Below, in pieces: positions 1 through 5,621 of a DNA stretch of 8,526 nt (position 1 is its first letter; each line of letters begins with the position of its first letter). Source of the DNA: Paracoccaceae bacterium (GTDB lineage: Bacteria > Pseudomonadota > Alphaproteobacteria > Rhodobacterales > Rhodobacteraceae); the NCBI GenBank assembly GCA_003565055.1, contig PXDM01000426.1, positions 1 to 8,526 of the forward strand, written 5' to 3'. The notes below the pieces were generated by a model that worked only from the letters and a program-made list of their open reading frames with translations, was not told the origin of the DNA and ran no database searches. The position numbers and the translations under genes are program-made.

Positions 1-389
1 ATCTTGCCCAGACGGCCCACGATGGGCATCATGTCGGGCGTCGCGATGCAGCGGTCGAACTCGATCTTGCCCGACTGAATCGTTTCCATCAGGTCTTCGG
101 CGCCCACGATATCCGCGCCGGCGGCCTTGGCCTCATCGGCCTTGGGGCCGCGTGCGAAGACAGCGACGCGCACGGTCTTGCCCGTGCCATTCGGCAGGGT
201 CACGACACCGCGCACCATCTGATCGGCGTGACGCGGATCGACGCCGAGATTCATCGCGACTTCGACAGTCTCGTCGAATTTCGCCGTGGCCGAGGATTTC
301 ACCAGCGCCACTGCGTCTTCGACGCTGAGATTTTCCTTGCCATCAAACGCAGAGCGGGCGGTCTTGATACGTTTTCCGAGCTTTGCCAT
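1..389 (-). CDS. rplA: 50S ribosomal protein L1, N-terminal part (cut by window edge)
   Basis: This encodes the first 129 residues of ribosomal protein L1, which builds the L1 stalk at the ribosomal E site and in many bacteria represses its own operon by binding mRNA. The translation begins MAKLGKRIKTARSAF and continues through GVDPRHADQMVRG (about residues 49-61) and the LPNGTGKTVRVAVFA segment (65-79), all typical of L1. The family is usually about 230 residues, so roughly the C-terminal 100 lie beyond base 1. The ATG at 387-389 is only 4 bases after the rplK stop, and the AAAGGG/AAGG purine run just before it lies inside the end of rplK. This points to co-transcription and probable translational coupling with L11. 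No frame damage is seen in the visible part. Confidence 0.97.
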   Translation of the reverse strand, partial: MAKLGKRIKTARSAFDGKENLSVEDAVALVKSSATAKFDETVEVAMNLGVDPRHADQMVRGVVTLPNGTGKTVRVAVFARGPKADEAKAAGADIVGAEDLMETIQSGKIEFDRCIATPDMMPIVGRLGK

Positions 390-393
390 GACC

Positions 394-846
394 TTACCCT
401 TTCACCTCGATACCGCAGGACTTCGCCGAGCCTGCGATGATCTCCATTGCGCCCTCGATCGTGGTCGCGTTGAGGTCTTTCATCTTCGCTTCCGCGATTT
501 CGCGGATCTGCTTGGTGGTCACGGAGCCCTGCACCGTGCGCCCCGGCATGGGCGAGCCCTGCGCGCGGTTACGCTTGCCCTGCGGCTTCAGCCCTGCAGC
601 ACGCTTGAGATACCAGGACGCAGGCGGCGTCTTGAGCTCCATCGTGAAGGACTTGTCCTGATAATAGGTGATCACAGTCGGAATCGGCGAGCCCGGCTCC
701 ATTTCAGCGGTGCGGGCGTTGAATTCCTTGGTGAACATCATGATGTTGATGCCGCGCTGACCCAGAGCAGGGCCGACGGGCGGGGACGGGTTCGCTTTGC
801 CCGCCGGGATTTGCAGCTTGAGCTGCCCGATTACTTTCTTGGCCAT
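394..846 (-). CDS. rplK: 50S ribosomal protein L11
   Basis: L11 (150 residues) binds the GTPase-associated region of 23S rRNA with its C-terminal domain and takes part in factor-dependent GTP hydrolysis and the stringent response. The N-terminal domain carries the hallmark PSPPVGPALGQRGINIMMF (about residues 21-39), followed by TYYQDKSF and the TPPASWYLKRAAG segment. The C-terminal rRNA-binding domain includes TTKQIREIAEAKMKDLNA. The protein is about 8 residues longer than the 142-residue E. coli protein. The extra residues lie in the basic, Gly/Pro-rich stretch KPQGKRNRAQGSPMPGR that follows AAG, near the domain junction. The ATG is preceded by a strong AGAAGGAGAGG ribosome-binding site. The gene follows nusG after 114 bases and precedes rplA by 4 bases. 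Confidence 0.98.
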   Translation of the reverse strand: MAKKVIGQLKLQIPAGKANPSPPVGPALGQRGINIMMFTKEFNARTAEMEPGSPIPTVITYYQDKSFTMELKTPPASWYLKRAAGLKPQGKRNRAQGSPMPGRTVQGSVTTKQIREIAEAKMKDLNATTIEGAMEIIAGSAKSCGIEVKG

Positions 847-900
847 CTGGCCTCTCCTTCTTTCACCTCACCCCATTGCGCACGCCTGCGCGGGGCTTGT

Positions 901-953
901 TGCGGTTTAGTGGTCCGGCCGATCCGGGCGCGCCCGGTCCTGCCTCCCACGCA
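901..953 (-). promoter_or_regulatory. candidate L1-binding autoregulatory hairpin in the rplK leader
   Basis: The nusG-rplK gap read on the minus strand has TGCG (953-950), TGG, GA, GGC (944-942), a CCGGG-CGCG-CCCGG hairpin (937-924), GCC (919-917), GGA, CCA (913-911) and CGCA (904-901). These blocks pair in nested order: TGCG/CGCA, TGG/CCA, GGC/GCC, then the inner hairpin. The unpaired GA before GGC and the GTGGGAGGC core resemble the L1-binding part of 23S rRNA, recalled from memory as GGUGGGAGGC, which L1 operon mRNAs imitate. The internal loop after GCC is only 3 bases, shorter than in the rRNA, so the fit is imperfect. The location just before rplK-rplA is where L1 control acts in other bacteria. 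This is an inference from pairing and motif. Confidence 0.42.
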
Positions 954-960
954 GATCACG

Positions 961-1494
961 TCAGGCGTCTTTCGACACCTGCGTGAATTCCAGATCGACC
1001 GGGGTGGCCCGGCCAAAAATCGACACCATAACCTTCAGGCGCGAGGCCGTGTCATCGACATCCTCGACCGTGCCCGAGAAGCCCTCGAACGGCCCGTCAT
1101 TGACCTTGACCTGCTCACCGACCTCGAAGCTGATCAGCGTGCGCGGGGCTTCTTCGCCTTCCTGCACGCGGTTGAGGATCGCATTCACTTCCTCATCGCG
1201 CATCGGCATCGGCTTGCCCTGCGCGCCCAGAAACCCCGTGACGCGGTTGATCGAGTTGATCAGGTGATAGCCCTTGGCGTTCATTTCCATGCGCACCAGC
1301 ACATAGCCAGGCATGAAACGACGCTCCGAGGTGACTTTCTTGCCACGACGGACTTCGATCACCTCTTCGGTGGGCACCAGCACTTCTTCGATCTGCTCTT
1401 CGAGACCCGCCTCGGAAACAGCGGTGCGGATGGCCTCGGCCACTTTCTTCTCGAAGTTCGACAGAACGCTTACCGAATACCAGCGCTTGGCCAT
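961..1494 (-). CDS. nusG: transcription termination/antitermination factor NusG
   Basis: NusG (177 residues) binds the RNA polymerase clamp through its N-terminal NGN domain and contacts Rho or ribosomal S10 through its C-terminal KOW domain, coupling transcription to translation. The NGN domain spans about residues 3-110, with RWYSVSVLSNFEKKVAE at the start and the conserved RRFMPGYVLVRM at 58-69. NRVTGFLG (83-90) is also characteristic. The KOW domain is at about 123-177, with FEVGEQVKVNDGPFEGFSG. Length is normal. The ATG at 1492-1494 is preceded by AGAGTAGGGA, a rather close and weak ribosome-binding site. secE lies upstream on the same strand, but a terminator-like hairpin separates them (1580-1612), so nusG may have partly independent expression. 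Confidence 0.98.
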   Translation of the reverse strand: MAKRWYSVSVLSNFEKKVAEAIRTAVSEAGLEEQIEEVLVPTEEVIEVRRGKKVTSERRFMPGYVLVRMEMNAKGYHLINSINRVTGFLGAQGKPMPMRDEEVNAILNRVQEGEEAPRTLISFEVGEQVKVNDGPFEGFSGTVEDVDDTASRLKVMVSIFGRATPVDLEFTQVSKDA

Positions 1495-1554
1495 GTCCCT
1501 ACTCTTTCTGCTCTTTTTCCGGAAACAGCCGCTCCCGGTCTGACTGCGACCCGC

Positions 1555-1584
1555 TTAATCCGGCGCCGCGTGTCAGGAGGTCAA
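1555..1584 (-). promoter_or_regulatory. possible nusG promoter
   Basis: On the minus strand TTGACC (1584-1579) is followed after 18 bases by GATTAA (1560-1555). The -35 match is good (5 of 6) and the -10 match poor (3 of 6). The -35 begins in the T-rich tail of the hairpin between secE and nusG, so a start site near 1548 would give a leader of about 54 bases. It is listed because nusG would need its own promoter if that hairpin stops transcription. Confidence 0.25.
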
Positions 1585-1612
1585 AACAAACAGCGCACCG
1601 AGTCGGTGCGCT
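1580..1612 (-). terminator. intrinsic terminator or attenuator between secE and nusG
   Basis: On the minus strand AGCGCACCG and CGGTGCGCT form a perfect 9-bp GC-rich stem around the loop ACT (1612-1592), followed by GTTTGTTTTGA. Stem, tight loop and T-rich tail fit an intrinsic terminator for RNA coming from secE. The plus-strand reading has only a TTT after the stem, so it is much weaker. The tail is broken by G residues, so termination is probably partial. Confidence 0.65.
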
Positions 1613-1675
1613 TTCCACGTCGCTTTACAGCGCGGCCCGGGGCTTTTCAAGCCCTGCGCCCGGCCAGCACATCGC

Positions 1676-1873
1676 TTAATTGAAAAAGCCGAGGGTTGTC
1701 ACCAGACCCGTGCGGATCAGGAAATCGACGAAGAAGAAGAAAATCGCCGTCAGCGTGGCCATCACCAGCACCATGATCGTGGTGACAAGCACTTCGCGGC
1801 GATTGGGCCAAGTGACCTTCGCGGTTTCGGCGCGCACTTGCTGCATGAACTGGAACGGGTTGGTTTTGGCCAT
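1676..1873 (-). CDS. secE: preprotein translocase subunit SecE
   Basis: SecE (65 residues) is the small membrane subunit that clamps SecY in the SecYEG channel. The sequence shows the short one-helix form usual outside enteric bacteria. An amphipathic N-terminal part (FQFMQQVRAETAKV) leads into the conserved KVTWPNRREVLVTT motif (about residues 19-32), followed by a single membrane helix at about 30-53 (IMVLVMATLTAIFFFFVDFLI). The frame is open further upstream. The ATG at 1871-1873 is chosen because AAGGAAG sits about 7 bases before it, the protein then has the family's usual length, and the upstream ATG overlaps a probable promoter -10. nusG follows after 181 bases that contain a terminator-like hairpin. 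Confidence 0.96.
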   Translation of the reverse strand: MAKTNPFQFMQQVRAETAKVTWPNRREVLVTTIMVLVMATLTAIFFFFVDFLIRTGLVTTLGFFN

Positions 1874-1898
1874 GACGATCTTCCTTTTTCTTGGGGTT

Positions 1899-1927
1899 GA
1901 CATACGCAGGCCCTGCCCCGGTTTCAA
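1899..1927 (-). promoter_or_regulatory. candidate sigma70-type promoter of secE
   Basis: On the minus strand TTGAAA (1927-1922) is separated by exactly 17 bases from TATGTC (1904-1899). The -35 matches 5 of 6 consensus bases and the -10 matches 3 of 6. Transcription would begin near 1892, leaving a leader of about 19 bases that holds the AAGGAAG ribosome-binding site and fits the chosen secE ATG. The promoter lies in the 88-base gap after the sulfotransferase gene, giving secE expression independent of that gene. Confidence 0.45.
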
Positions 1928-1961
1928 GCCGCATTCGCGCGCGCGGCGCAAAACCGCCGGC

Positions 1962-2843
1962 TCAGGGCTGCAAACAGGTCACTTTCGGCATGGATTGCAG
2001 CATAGCCCAATCCTGCGCGTAGCGCTCCTGCGACGCGTGCACGGCCTCGGGCGCGAAGGGCTGCGGGCCGGGATGGTCGGCGGATTTCGGGTAGCGGCGC
2101 ATGGCGCGGCGCAGGGCGTCTTTCGCGCTGAGGTCAGGATGATCGCGCATCACGCGCGGGAGTGACATCAAGGCCCGCTGCGATGGGCCGACAAGATAGG
2201 TCCAGCCTGCGCGCTCGGGCGGGTCTTGCAAGGCGATCTGCGCATGCAGCCCGGCCAGCGCGCGGACCAGCGCTTGCGCCTGGCCGTGAAACGCCTCGAA
2301 CCGCCAGAGCGTGATCCGGCCCACGCGCGGGCAGGTCTGCAGCCGGGTGATCAGCTCTGACCAGCGCAGCGCCTCGGGCACAACCCCGGCGATGAATTTA
2401 TCGAAGGCAATCGGTCGGCCCGCCAGATACTGGTGGCCCCAGGCCGAGACCAACAGGCCGAGCGGATCGCGCAGCGCCAGACAGAGATGCGCCTGCTCAA
2501 GCTCTAGCGCCTCCAGCAGCGCAGTGATCTGCGCAGGCGCGCCGGGATAGAGCTGCGCGCCCGCCGCCATGACCGGCGGACGCGGGCCACCGATGATATT
2601 CTCATTCGACAGGATGAAGCGCTGGCCCCGCGCCCTGCCCTCGTCCATGAGCGCGCGCAGCGGCGCGGTCTTGCGGCGGATCGCCCTCATCGGCCGATCA
2701 AGCGACGGAATCATCAGATCACGCCGCAACCGCTCCGGCCCAAGCGCGATGCACCCTTGGGCCTCCAAAGCATCCGCATTGGCGAGAAAGGTCTTTTGAA
2801 GATAGGTGCTGGCGGTTTTATGGGCCCCGATATGCAGCGTCAC
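1962..2843 (-). CDS. sulfotransferase-family protein, inserted between tRNA-Trp and secE
   Basis: This 293-residue cytoplasmic protein resembles PAPS-dependent sulfotransferases, which move sulfate from 3'-phosphoadenylyl sulfate to an acceptor. The N-terminal LHIGAHKTASTYLQ (residues 3-16) matches the 5'-phosphosulfate-binding loop (Gxx-K-T-x-S/T-T/Y), and ALRDPLGLLVSAW (123-135) matches the second PAPS-binding element, with Arg125 and Ser133. No signal peptide or membrane helix is visible. The acceptor cannot be named; a surface glycan or lipid is plausible but not shown. The frame runs on upstream into the tRNA gene, so the GTG at 2841-2843 is the first credible start; it puts the phosphate loop at the very N-terminus, as in this family. 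No clear ribosome-binding site precedes it, and it lies only 20 bases after the tRNA 3' end. It may be expressed from the tRNA promoter. Confidence 0.8.
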   Translation of the reverse strand: MTLHIGAHKTASTYLQKTFLANADALEAQGCIALGPERLRRDLMIPSLDRPMRAIRRKTAPLRALMDEGRARGQRFILSNENIIGGPRPPVMAAGAQLYPGAPAQITALLEALELEQAHLCLALRDPLGLLVSAWGHQYLAGRPIAFDKFIAGVVPEALRWSELITRLQTCPRVGRITLWRFEAFHGQAQALVRALAGLHAQIALQDPPERAGWTYLVGPSQRALMSLPRVMRDHPDLSAKDALRRAMRRYPKSADHPGPQPFAPEAVHASQERYAQDWAMLQSMPKVTCLQP

Positions 2844-2863
2844 GTCGCTGATCGCGGCAGGAT

Positions 2864-2939
2864 TGGCAGGGGCAGAGGGACTCGAACCCCCGACCCTCGG
2901 TTTTGGAGACCGATGCTCTACCAACTGAGCTATACCCCT
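2864..2939 (-). tRNA. tRNA-Trp (anticodon CCA)
   Basis: The 76-base gene folds as a standard cloverleaf. AGGGGTA pairs with TGCCCCT in the acceptor stem, with one G-T pair. GCTC/GAGC forms the D stem and TCGGT/ACCGA the anticodon stem. The anticodon loop is CTCCAAA with CCA at 2906-2904. GGGGG-TTCGAGT-CCCTC forms the T arm (with a wobble or mismatch). The discriminator G is followed by an encoded CCA (2866-2864). A weak promoter-like TTTAGC lies about 18 bases before the 5' end. Its place upstream of secE-nusG is an arrangement seen in many bacteria. Confidence 0.97.
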
Positions 2940-3118
2940 AATCCTGAGCACGACCGCTAAACGAGCCTCGCGGCAAGATCAAGAGCAAATCCTGCGCGCG
3001 CTTGCCCCGGAGACATATGCAACCAGTGCAACGCGGCCTTTCCGCCAGCGATCTTGCGCTGCGCTGCAGCATGCCCCATTTTGGCGATAACGCAAACATT
3101 GCAAAAAGGACCATCATC

Positions 3119-3280
3119 ATGAGCCTTCTGACCGCCCTCCAGACCCGCCTGCGCCAGCGCGCCGCCTATCGCCGCACCAAGGCCGAGATTGACGCGATGC
3201 CGCTTCATGTCGCGATTGATCTCGACATCTACAAACCCGATGCCGCGAAAATCGCCGCGCAAGCCGTTTACGGGCGCTGA
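3119..3280 (+). CDS. small DUF1127-type protein
   Basis: This 53-residue protein starts MSLLTALQTRLRQRAAYRRT, is basic in its first half, and ends with AIDLDIYKPDAAKIAAQAVYG. The pattern of a basic helix, then EIDAMPLHVAIDLDIY, then a helix ending in AVYG is the short DUF1127 form common in Rhodobacteraceae, where the central motif usually reads DLGI; here it is DLDI. Some DUF1127 proteins in alphaproteobacteria bind RNA and affect RNA turnover or stress responses; whether this one does is unknown. The ATG is chosen because AAAAGGA lies 8 bases upstream. The frame is open further upstream, but without a ribosome-binding site or family resemblance. The last 13 bases overlap the 3' end of coaD on the other strand. 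Confidence 0.82.
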   Translation: MSLLTALQTRLRQRAAYRRTKAEIDAMPLHVAIDLDIYKPDAAKIAAQAVYGR

Positions 3281-3768
3281 GCAAGCCGGGCGAGCAGCGC
3301 CGCACGGATCTCGGGCGAGACGAATTTCGTCACATCGCCGCCGAGCCGCGCGATTTCCTTGACGAGCTTGGACGCAATCGCCTGATGACGCGCCTCTGCC
3401 ATCAGAAAGACCGTCTCGATACTGTCATCCATGGCCCGGTTCATCCCGACCATCTGAAATTCATATTCGAAATCCGTCACCGCCCGCAGCCCGCGAATGA
3501 TGATCTGCGCGCCGACATCGCGCGCGCAGTCGATCAGCAGATTCTCGAAGGGATGCACCGTGATCTCGACCCCGAGTGCGGCGCGGAGATCCGCGACTTC
3601 GGCCTCGATCATCTCCACGCGTTCTTCGAGCGTGAAAAGCGGCCCCTTGTCACGGTTGATCGCGACACCGATCACCAGCCGGTCGACCAATTGCGCCGCG
3701 CGGGTGATGATGTCGCGATGCCCCAATGTCAGCGGGTCAAACGTCCCCGGATAAAGCCCTATACGCAT
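3268..3768 (-). CDS. coaD: phosphopantetheine adenylyltransferase
   Basis: CoaD (166 residues) transfers AMP from ATP to 4'-phosphopantetheine, giving dephospho-CoA, the penultimate step of coenzyme A synthesis in the cytoplasm. It belongs to the nucleotidyltransferase superfamily. GLYPGTFDPLTLGH (residues 4-17) includes the T-x-G-H nucleotide-binding motif at 14-17. IIRGLRAVTDFEYE (90-102) holds the conserved RGLR, and IASKLVKEIA (131-140) matches the third conserved segment. Length is typical. The ATG has AGAGGGG a few bases upstream. The gene lies 76 bases after a CBS-domain gene on the same strand. Its end overlaps the DUF1127 gene coming from the other side, leaving no room for a separate terminator. 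Confidence 0.97.
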   Translation of the reverse strand: MRIGLYPGTFDPLTLGHRDIITRAAQLVDRLVIGVAINRDKGPLFTLEERVEMIEAEVADLRAALGVEITVHPFENLLIDCARDVGAQIIIRGLRAVTDFEYEFQMVGMNRAMDDSIETVFLMAEARHQAIASKLVKEIARLGGDVTKFVSPEIRAALLARLAQRP

Positions 3769-3844
3769 CTGACCCCTCTTGCCTCGGCCCCGTCACCTTA
3801 CGCAACAATATTGCGCGGCGAGATGCAAGCCCCGGCGCGCGGGC

Positions 3845-4279
3845 TCAGTAGCCCATGATCATGCCAGTGAGCGCGTCTTTTTCCAGCTCCAGCTCGGCGA
3901 GCCGGGCAGCGACCACATCGCCGATGGAAATCAGCGCGATCATCTTGCCGTCTTCCATGACCGGCAAATGCCGGAAGCGCTTCTGCGTCATGGTCTGCAG
4001 GACCAGATCGGCATTGTCATCCGGGCTGCAGCCGAAGACATTACGCGTCATCACGGTCTCGACATTTACCTCCAGGACACTGACCCCGCGCTTGCCGATT
4101 TCGCGCACAATATCGCGCTCCGACAGGATGCCATCGACCTTTTCACCGTCTGATGAGACAACAACAGCCCCGATCCGCTTCTCGGCGAGCAACTCTGACG
4201 CGTCGAGCAATGTTGCCCCCGGTGCAAGTGTCATGACCCCTTGCTGGGGTTTGTTGCGAATGATTTGACTGACCAGCAT
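3845..4279 (-). CDS. two-CBS-domain protein
   Basis: This 144-residue soluble protein consists almost wholly of a CBS pair, a module that commonly binds adenine nucleotides and reports energy state. The first CBS motif spans about residues 7-63 (with GATLLDASELLAEKRIGAVVV and GILSERDIVREI). The second spans about 74-130 (VMTRNVFGCSPDDNADLVL, then KRFRHLPVMEDGKMIALISIGDVV). There is no catalytic or membrane domain, so it is probably a free-standing regulator or a partner protein. The frame extends 8 codons upstream to a TTG, but the ATG at 4277-4279 has a textbook GGGAGG 8 bases before it. It lies between a dGTPase-like gene and coaD on the same strand, so co-transcription is likely. Its target cannot be inferred from sequence. 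Confidence 0.92.
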   Translation of the reverse strand: MLVSQIIRNKPQQGVMTLAPGATLLDASELLAEKRIGAVVVSSDGEKVDGILSERDIVREIGKRGVSVLEVNVETVMTRNVFGCSPDDNADLVLQTMTQKRFRHLPVMEDGKMIALISIGDVVAARLAELELEKDALTGMIMGY

Positions 4280-4355
4280 CTGCCCTGCCTCCCTATGGTT
4301 CAAGAGCGCCCCGTTCCCGCGCGCCTCGCGTCAAAGGTCCTCAGTCCTTCACCGG

Positions 4356-4377
4356 CTGTCAAGCATAATCCTGTCAA
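4356..4377 (-). repeat. direct repeat TTGACAG, 15-base period
   Basis: On the minus strand the heptamer TTGACAG occurs twice (4377-4371 and 4362-4356) with 8 bases between copies. The first copy includes the stop codon of the dGTPase-like gene, and both lie upstream of the CBS-domain gene. Each contains a perfect -35 hexamer TTGACA, but no good -10 follows at 16-18 bases. It could be a paired regulator site or chance. Confidence 0.3.
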
Positions 4378-5576
4378 TAGGATGAAAGATGGAGCGCGGG
4401 ATCATGCGCTGCCCCGGAGACAAGCCGTGCGTGTTCCTGAATGGCGAAACGATCCGTCATCCCCGAGACATAATCCGCCACGATCCGCGCCAGATCTGTC
4501 TCGCCTGTCGCATCGCTCACATCCCGGTGCCACTCATCGGGCAGAAGCTCGGGCTTTTCCATGAAGAGCGGGAAAAGCTCCTCGACCATGCGCGTGACCT
4601 GCGCGCGCATCGTCACGACCGAGGGCGCGCGATACATGCGGGTGAAAAGAAACTGCCGGATCACTTTCAGCTCGCGAAACAGCCGGTCGGAAAAGCGGAT
4701 GATTTTCAGGCGCAGGTCGCGGATATCCTGCGCAGAGGTCAGATCCGCCGGGCCCAGCCGCGTGCCCGCAACCAAAAGCACATCCTCGACCATCACCCCG
4801 AAAACGCGGCGCAGCGCCTCATGGCGGCGGCGCATGGGCTCCAGCCCCGGATAGAGCCGGTCAACTTCGGCAAAGGCCGGGCCAGTGATCGGCAGGTCCA
4901 TCAGATCAGCCTCGGTGAAGAGCCCGGAGCGCAGCCCGTCATGCAGGTCATGATGGTTATAGGCGATGTCATCGGCAATCGCGGCGACCTGCGCCTCGGC
5001 GCTGGCATAGCCCGAGAGTTCCAGATCGAAACCCGCGTTACATTCGGCCAGCGCATAGGGCAGCGTCTCGCCTTTCAGCGGCGCGCCGGACGCGTCCGTG
5101 ACAGGGCCATTATGCTTGGCGATGCCTTCCAGCGTCTCCCATGTCAGGTTCAGCCCGTCGAAATCCGCATAATGGCGCTCGAGCTTCGTGACAATGCGCA
5201 GCGCCTGCGCATTATGATCGAAGCCGCCATAGGGCGCCATGAGCGCGCAGAGCGCATCTTCGCCGGTATGGCCGAAAGGCGGGTGGCCGAGATCATGCGC
5301 AAGCGCAATCGCTTCGGCCAGGTCCGTGTTCAGCCCAAGTGCGTGCGCGAGCGTGCGCGCGACTTGCGCGACCTCGATCGAATGGGTCAGCCGCGTGCGG
5401 TAGTAATCGCCCTCATGCTCAATAAACACTTGCGTCTTGTGCTTGAGCCGTCGAAAGGCCGAGGAATGGATGATCCGGTCGCGGTCGCGCTGAAAGGGCG
5501 AGCGAAAGGTGCTCATCGCTTCGGGATACGCCCGCCCGCGCGATTGCTCGGGCTGGGTTGCATAGGGTTTGAGCAT
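4374..5576 (-). CDS. dGTP triphosphohydrolase-like HD-domain protein
   Basis: This 400-residue cytoplasmic enzyme belongs to the dGTPase (Dgt) group of HD-domain proteins, which cleave dNTPs to deoxynucleosides and triphosphate. The N-terminus carries SPFQRDRDRIIHSSAFRRLKHKTQVF (about residues 26-51). The metal site is visible as His65 in RLTHSIEVAQ, His94-Asp95 in ALAHDLGHPPFGH, and the Asp pair at 202-203 in IADDIAYNHHDLHDG. His121-Asn122 (FDHNAQALRI) is also conserved. These features fit the type 2 dGTPase-like family, often named dgt, whose true substrate may be a mix of dNTPs. The frame is open far upstream, but the ATG at 5574-5576 has GGGAG 5 bases before it. An in-frame ATG 15 bases earlier lacks such a site and sits at the predicted transcription start. 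Confidence 0.93.
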   Translation of the reverse strand: MLKPYATQPEQSRGRAYPEAMSTFRSPFQRDRDRIIHSSAFRRLKHKTQVFIEHEGDYYRTRLTHSIEVAQVARTLAHALGLNTDLAEAIALAHDLGHPPFGHTGEDALCALMAPYGGFDHNAQALRIVTKLERHYADFDGLNLTWETLEGIAKHNGPVTDASGAPLKGETLPYALAECNAGFDLELSGYASAEAQVAAIADDIAYNHHDLHDGLRSGLFTEADLMDLPITGPAFAEVDRLYPGLEPMRRRHEALRRVFGVMVEDVLLVAGTRLGPADLTSAQDIRDLRLKIIRFSDRLFRELKVIRQFLFTRMYRAPSVVTMRAQVTRMVEELFPLFMEKPELLPDEWHRDVSDATGETDLARIVADYVSGMTDRFAIQEHARLVSGAAHDPALHLSSY

Positions 5577-5592
5577 GAAATCTCCCGCCATC

Positions 5593-5621
5593 TTGCCGAT
5601 TGTATCGCTTGCGCTTATATC
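5593..5621 (+). promoter_or_regulatory. candidate promoter of the ErpA-type gene
   Basis: TTGCCG (5593-5598) and TATATC (5616-5621) are 17 bases apart; each matches 4 of 6 consensus bases. Start would be near 5628, giving a leader of about 31 bases before the ATG at 5659. The element overlaps the oppositely directed candidate promoter of the dGTPase-like gene. Confidence 0.4.

Noticed and set aside
286..1683. A 465-codon plus-strand reading frame antisense to rplK and nusG
   Set aside because: It is the mirror of real GC-rich genes on the other strand; its translation is rich in His and Arg with no recognisable domain, and it crosses two well-supported genes and their gap.
1874..1951. A 26-codon upstream extension of secE
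   Set aside because: It overlaps the probable promoter, lacks a ribosome-binding site and has no counterpart in the usual short SecE; the ATG at 1873 has AAGGAAG upstream.
1899..1961. A possible copy of the tRNA 3' end (attachment-site scar) after the sulfotransferase gene
   Set aside because: Only CTGCCCC matches, in the opposite orientation to the tRNA and too short to separate from chance.
2844..2951. An N-terminal extension of the sulfotransferase beginning MLRIRGIAQLVEH
   Set aside because: These 36 codons read through the tRNA-Trp gene; GIAQLVEHRSPKPRVGGSS is a familiar false translation of a tRNA.
2957..3262. A 101-codon minus-strand frame over the DUF1127 gene
   Set aside because: It has no family resemblance or ribosome-binding site, while the plus-strand 53-codon gene shows both.
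4280..4303. TTG start 8 codons upstream for the CBS-domain protein
   Set aside because: It reads through the GGGAGG ribosome-binding site of the internal ATG, and those codons add nothing conserved.
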